DNA from: Lentisphaerota bacterium
Lineage (GTDB): Bacteria > Verrucomicrobiota > Kiritimatiellia > UBA8416 > JAIOPI01
Reading direction: 5' to 3'
Length of the DNA stretch: 64,000 nt
Assembly (NCBI GenBank): GCA_021413965.1
Contig: JAIOPI010000030.1
Span: 1-64,000 of the forward strand
The number at the start of each line of letters is the position of its first letter. The stretch's first letter is position 1. The notes beneath the pieces were generated by a model. The model did no database searches. It was not told the DNA's origin and worked only from the letters and a program-made list of their open reading frames with translations. Shown here piece after piece: positions 62,024 through 64,000 of this stretch. The translations under genes were made by a program, and so were the position numbers.

Positions 62024-63175
62024 CTACAGAATGGGGCGGACGTAGCGGGTCTTGGCCAGGCGCCAGAAGACGACCAGGAAGGCGGTCAGCGGGATGGCCA
62101 GGATCATGCCGGCCAGGCCGTCGAGTGCGGTGCCCCAGAAGAAGATGGCCACGATGATGGCCAGTGGCGGGAGCCCCGTGCGGCTGCCCATAATGCGGGG
62201 GGTCAGGACGTAGGCCTCGATCAGCTGCACCGCCATGATGACGCCAAGCACCATCAGTACCAGATGCGTTCCGCCCCCCGGTTGAAGCATCGCCAGCGGA
62301 AGCGTCACCACGAGGGTGAGCATGCTGCCGAGGAAGGGCACGATGTTCAGGAAGCCGAACACGAGCCCCAGCGTCAGGCCGTAGCTCAATCCGACGAGGG
62401 CGAAGCCCAGCCCCAGCATCACGCCCTGGGCGACCGCGATGAGCAGCTGGCCGCGGAAGAAGCTGACCAGGATGGTCACGAATTCCTGCGCCAGGAACAG
62501 GACATCGCGGCGCGTATCGGGCTTGAGGAACGGCAGGGCCGCTTCGAGCCGTCCCGCCGGCAGGGGCTCGCCCATCAGCAGGAGCGCGAGGTACACCGGC
62601 AGCACCAGCCAGCTCAAGGTGGCGGCGACCAGGCGCCCCACGCTTTGCCCCGCGCTCCAGGCCGTGCCTCCGAGCGTGTCGAGGACGCTGGCGACCCAGT
62701 CGCCATGCTGACGCAGGGCGTTCGCCAGGCGCGTGCCGAGGGCATGCTCCTGCCAGAACGAGAGGATGGCTGGCCAGCGCTGATCGATGGCGCGCTGCAG
62801 CGCCTGCCAGGCGGCCGGCAGTTGGGTGACCAGATCGACGAGCTGCGCAAACACGCGGCTGCCGAAGAACCAGAGAAACAGCGCAAGGGGCACGAGCAGT
62901 GTCGCGTAGATGATGGCGACGGCGGCGATGGGTGTGAGGCGCATGCGGCGGAGGCGTGCGTAATAGGGTTTCAGAATCAAGGCCAGGATGCCGGCCACGG
63001 CGAGGGGCAGGAAGACGCCGGAGAAGAAGCGGCAGAAGCGCACGACGAGCGCCATCAGCAAGCCCGTGAAGAACAGCGTGGCGGCCACGCTCAGGACGGT
63101 GAGTCCCACGGCCACCGCCCGCCGCTGGGCGGGGGCGAGGAGGGGCTGCGGAGATGTCGATGTGTCTGGTGCCAT
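62024..63175 (-). CDS. AI-2E family transporter (PerM-like, UPF0118)
   Basis: A 383-residue membrane protein with eight hydrophobic helices in the usual arrangement. Two pairs of helices near the N-terminus (LSVAATLFFTGLLMALVV, FFSGVFLPLAVAGILALIL) are followed by a long soluble region with LVDLVTQLPAAWQALQRAID. The C-terminal half has FRGQLLIAVAQGVMLGLGFAL and FLNIVPFLGSMLTLVVTLPL, then TPRIMGSRTGLPPLAIIVAI. Substrates vary in this family (sodium/proton exchange, peptides, AI-2). ATG at 63175 is preferred; the frame is open to 63244. Divergent from the hydrolase gene. Confidence 0.9.
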   Translation of the reverse strand: MAPDTSTSPQPLLAPAQRRAVAVGLTVLSVAATLFFTGLLMALVVRFCRFFSGVFLPLAVAGILALILKPYYARLRRMRLTPIAAVAIIYATLLVPLALFLWFFGSRVFAQLVDLVTQLPAAWQALQRAIDQRWPAILSFWQEHALGTRLANALRQHGDWVASVLDTLGGTAWSAGQSVGRLVAATLSWLVLPVYLALLLMGEPLPAGRLEAALPFLKPDTRRDVLFLAQEFVTILVSFFRGQLLIAVAQGVMLGLGFALVGLSYGLTLGLVFGFLNIVPFLGSMLTLVVTLPLAMLQPGGGTHLVLMVLGVIMAVQLIEAYVLTPRIMGSRTGLPPLAIIVAIFFWGTALDGLAGMILAIPLTAFLVVFWRLAKTRYVRPIL

Positions 63176-63227
63176 ACGCCCCTGCCGACGCTTGCGATCA
63201 ACGGCATCATGCGATACTCTGCCGGCC

Positions 63228-64000
63228 ATGGCACAGGCAAGCACATTCCGACTCGGGCTCGTGCAGATGGCGTGCGGCGACGATCCCGCGGCGAATATGG
63301 CGCGCGCACTGGACCTGATGGCCGAAGCGGTGCGCGGGGGCGCGCAGCTGATCTGTTTGCCGGAACTGTTTCGCTCGCGCTATTTCTGCCAGCGCGAGGA
63401 TGCGGCGCTGTTCGATCTGGCGGAGGCGATCCCCGGGCCGTCGACGGACGCCGTCGGGGCCTTCTGCCGGGCGCATCGCGTGACCGCGGTGGCGTCACTG
63501 TTCGAGCGCCGCGCGCCAGGCCTGTACCACAACACGGCGGTCTTCATGGGGCCGGATGGCGCCTTGATGGGGCGCTATCGGAAGATGCACATCCCGGACG
63601 ATCCGCAGTACTACGAGAAATTCTACTTCACGCCCGGCGATCTCGGGTTCAAGGCGTTCGATACCGAGGTGGGGCGGGTGGGCACGCTCGTGTGCTGGGA
63701 TCAATGGTATCCTGAAGCTGCGCGCCTGACGGCGCTGCAGGGCGCGCTCCTGCTGATGTACCCCACGGCCATTGGCTGGCTGCCGCAGGACAAGGCCGAG
63801 TACGGCGCCAGGCAGCGCCAGGCGTGGCACACGATCCAGCGCTCGCATGCGATTGCCAACGGCGTATACGTGGCGGCGGCCAACCGCATCGGCTGGGAGC
63901 CGTCGGGCACGGGTGCCGCCGGCCAGGGCATTGAATTCTGGGGCTCATCGTTCATCTGCAGTCCCGAGGGCGATTTCCTGGCCGAGGCGCCGGCGGATCG
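63228..64000 (+). CDS. aguB: Carbon-nitrogen hydrolase, N-carbamoylputrescine amidase-like (3' end outside window)
   Basis: The frame is open from the ATG at 63228 to the end of the window (257 codons). The catalytic triad of the nitrilase superfamily is visible: Glu in CLPELFRSRYFC, Lys in YRKMHIPDDP, and Cys in LVCWDQWYPEAARL. YFTPGDLGFKAF, TAIGWLPQDK and ANGVYVAAANRIG are typical of N-carbamoylputrescine amidase (AguB) in arginine-to-putrescine conversion. About 30-40 residues are missing at the C-terminus. A partner agmatine deiminase would be expected just to the right of the window. Confidence 0.9.
   Translation, partial: MAQASTFRLGLVQMACGDDPAANMARALDLMAEAVRGGAQLICLPELFRSRYFCQREDAALFDLAEAIPGPSTDAVGAFCRAHRVTAVASLFERRAPGLYHNTAVFMGPDGALMGRYRKMHIPDDPQYYEKFYFTPGDLGFKAFDTEVGRVGTLVCWDQWYPEAARLTALQGALLLMYPTAIGWLPQDKAEYGARQRQAWHTIQRSHAIANGVYVAAANRIGWEPSGTGAAGQGIEFWGSSFICSPEGDFLAEAPAD

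Noticed and set aside
61973..63715. 580-residue plus-strand frame opposite the AI-2E transporter
   Set aside because: Low-complexity antisense sequence; the transporter on the minus strand and the hydrolase at 63228 in another frame have clear family motifs.

Overview
This window is GC-rich, gene-dense bacterial chromosome, with most intergenic gaps under 200 bases. The gene content suggests a Gram-negative member of the PVC superphylum, most likely Verrucomicrobiota or Kiritimatiellota. Pointers are a PEP-CTERM protein, a DUF2723-TPR membrane protein, a small secreted protein with an internally duplicated WYK/GYxTxTR pattern, many signal-peptide proteins of unknown function, a long MoxR/Bat operon joined to an ABC-2/GldG module, a GT9 glycosyltransferase and lipoproteins. 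The phylum call is an inference from gene content; no rRNA or marker tree is available. I see no insertion sequence, prophage or CRISPR array. One tRNA (Ala, GGC) is present.

Layout. 1-6.4 kb: a secreted protein with 91-residue repeats that runs off the left edge, aroE, a prepilin peptidase, and four exported proteins, including a PEP-CTERM protein and an archaemetzincin-like protein that has lost its zinc ligands. 6.4-11.1 kb: a DUF2723/TPR membrane protein and a UDP-sugar pyrophosphorylase, plausibly envelope glycosylation. 11.1-12.5 kb: an exported ankyrin/SUMF1-like fusion. 12.6-30.8 kb: a single-strand run of minus-strand genes. Read in the direction of transcription it is membrane-anchored small heat-shock-like protein, HtrA protease, ABC-2 ATPase, ABC-2 permease, GldG-like protein, DUF4340 protein, MoxR, DUF58, BatD/DUF4381-like protein, BatA, a BatB-BatC fusion, BatD, BatE, and a BatD-like protein with an SH3-like tail. 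Several junctions overlap by 1-20 bases. 31.2-33.9 kb: a histidine kinase and NtrC-type regulator pair. 34.1-36.7 kb: clpB behind an AT-rich leader full of inverted repeats.

36.7-42.5 kb: a peroxiredoxin-dienelactone hydrolase fusion, a secreted solenoid with twelve GxDxY repeats coupled to a HEAT-repeat protein, and small exported proteins. 42.6-49.1 kb: PhoU-like/PiT phosphate uptake, a UMF1-type MFS transporter, a GT9 glycosyltransferase, a DUF4136 lipoprotein, a SixA-like phosphatase, tRNA-Ala and HemW. 49.2-53 kb: a CHASE4 hybrid histidine kinase and two small exported proteins. 53.1-59.2 kb: a xanthine dehydrogenase cluster (xdhA, xdhB, a small membrane protein, xdhC and a DUF3431 protein). 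59.2-64 kb: a membrane-anchored protein with 18 CxxC motifs, mscL, a DUF481 outer-membrane protein, an AI-2E family permease, and a carbon-nitrogen hydrolase cut by the right edge.

The most unusual items are the 18-CxxC array protein, the metal-site-less archaemetzincin homologue, the GxDxY solenoid/HEAT pair, the contiguous sHsp-HtrA-ABC-Gld-MoxR-Bat run, and several promoters whose -10 box lies only 6-7 bases from an ATG, suggesting leaderless mRNAs.
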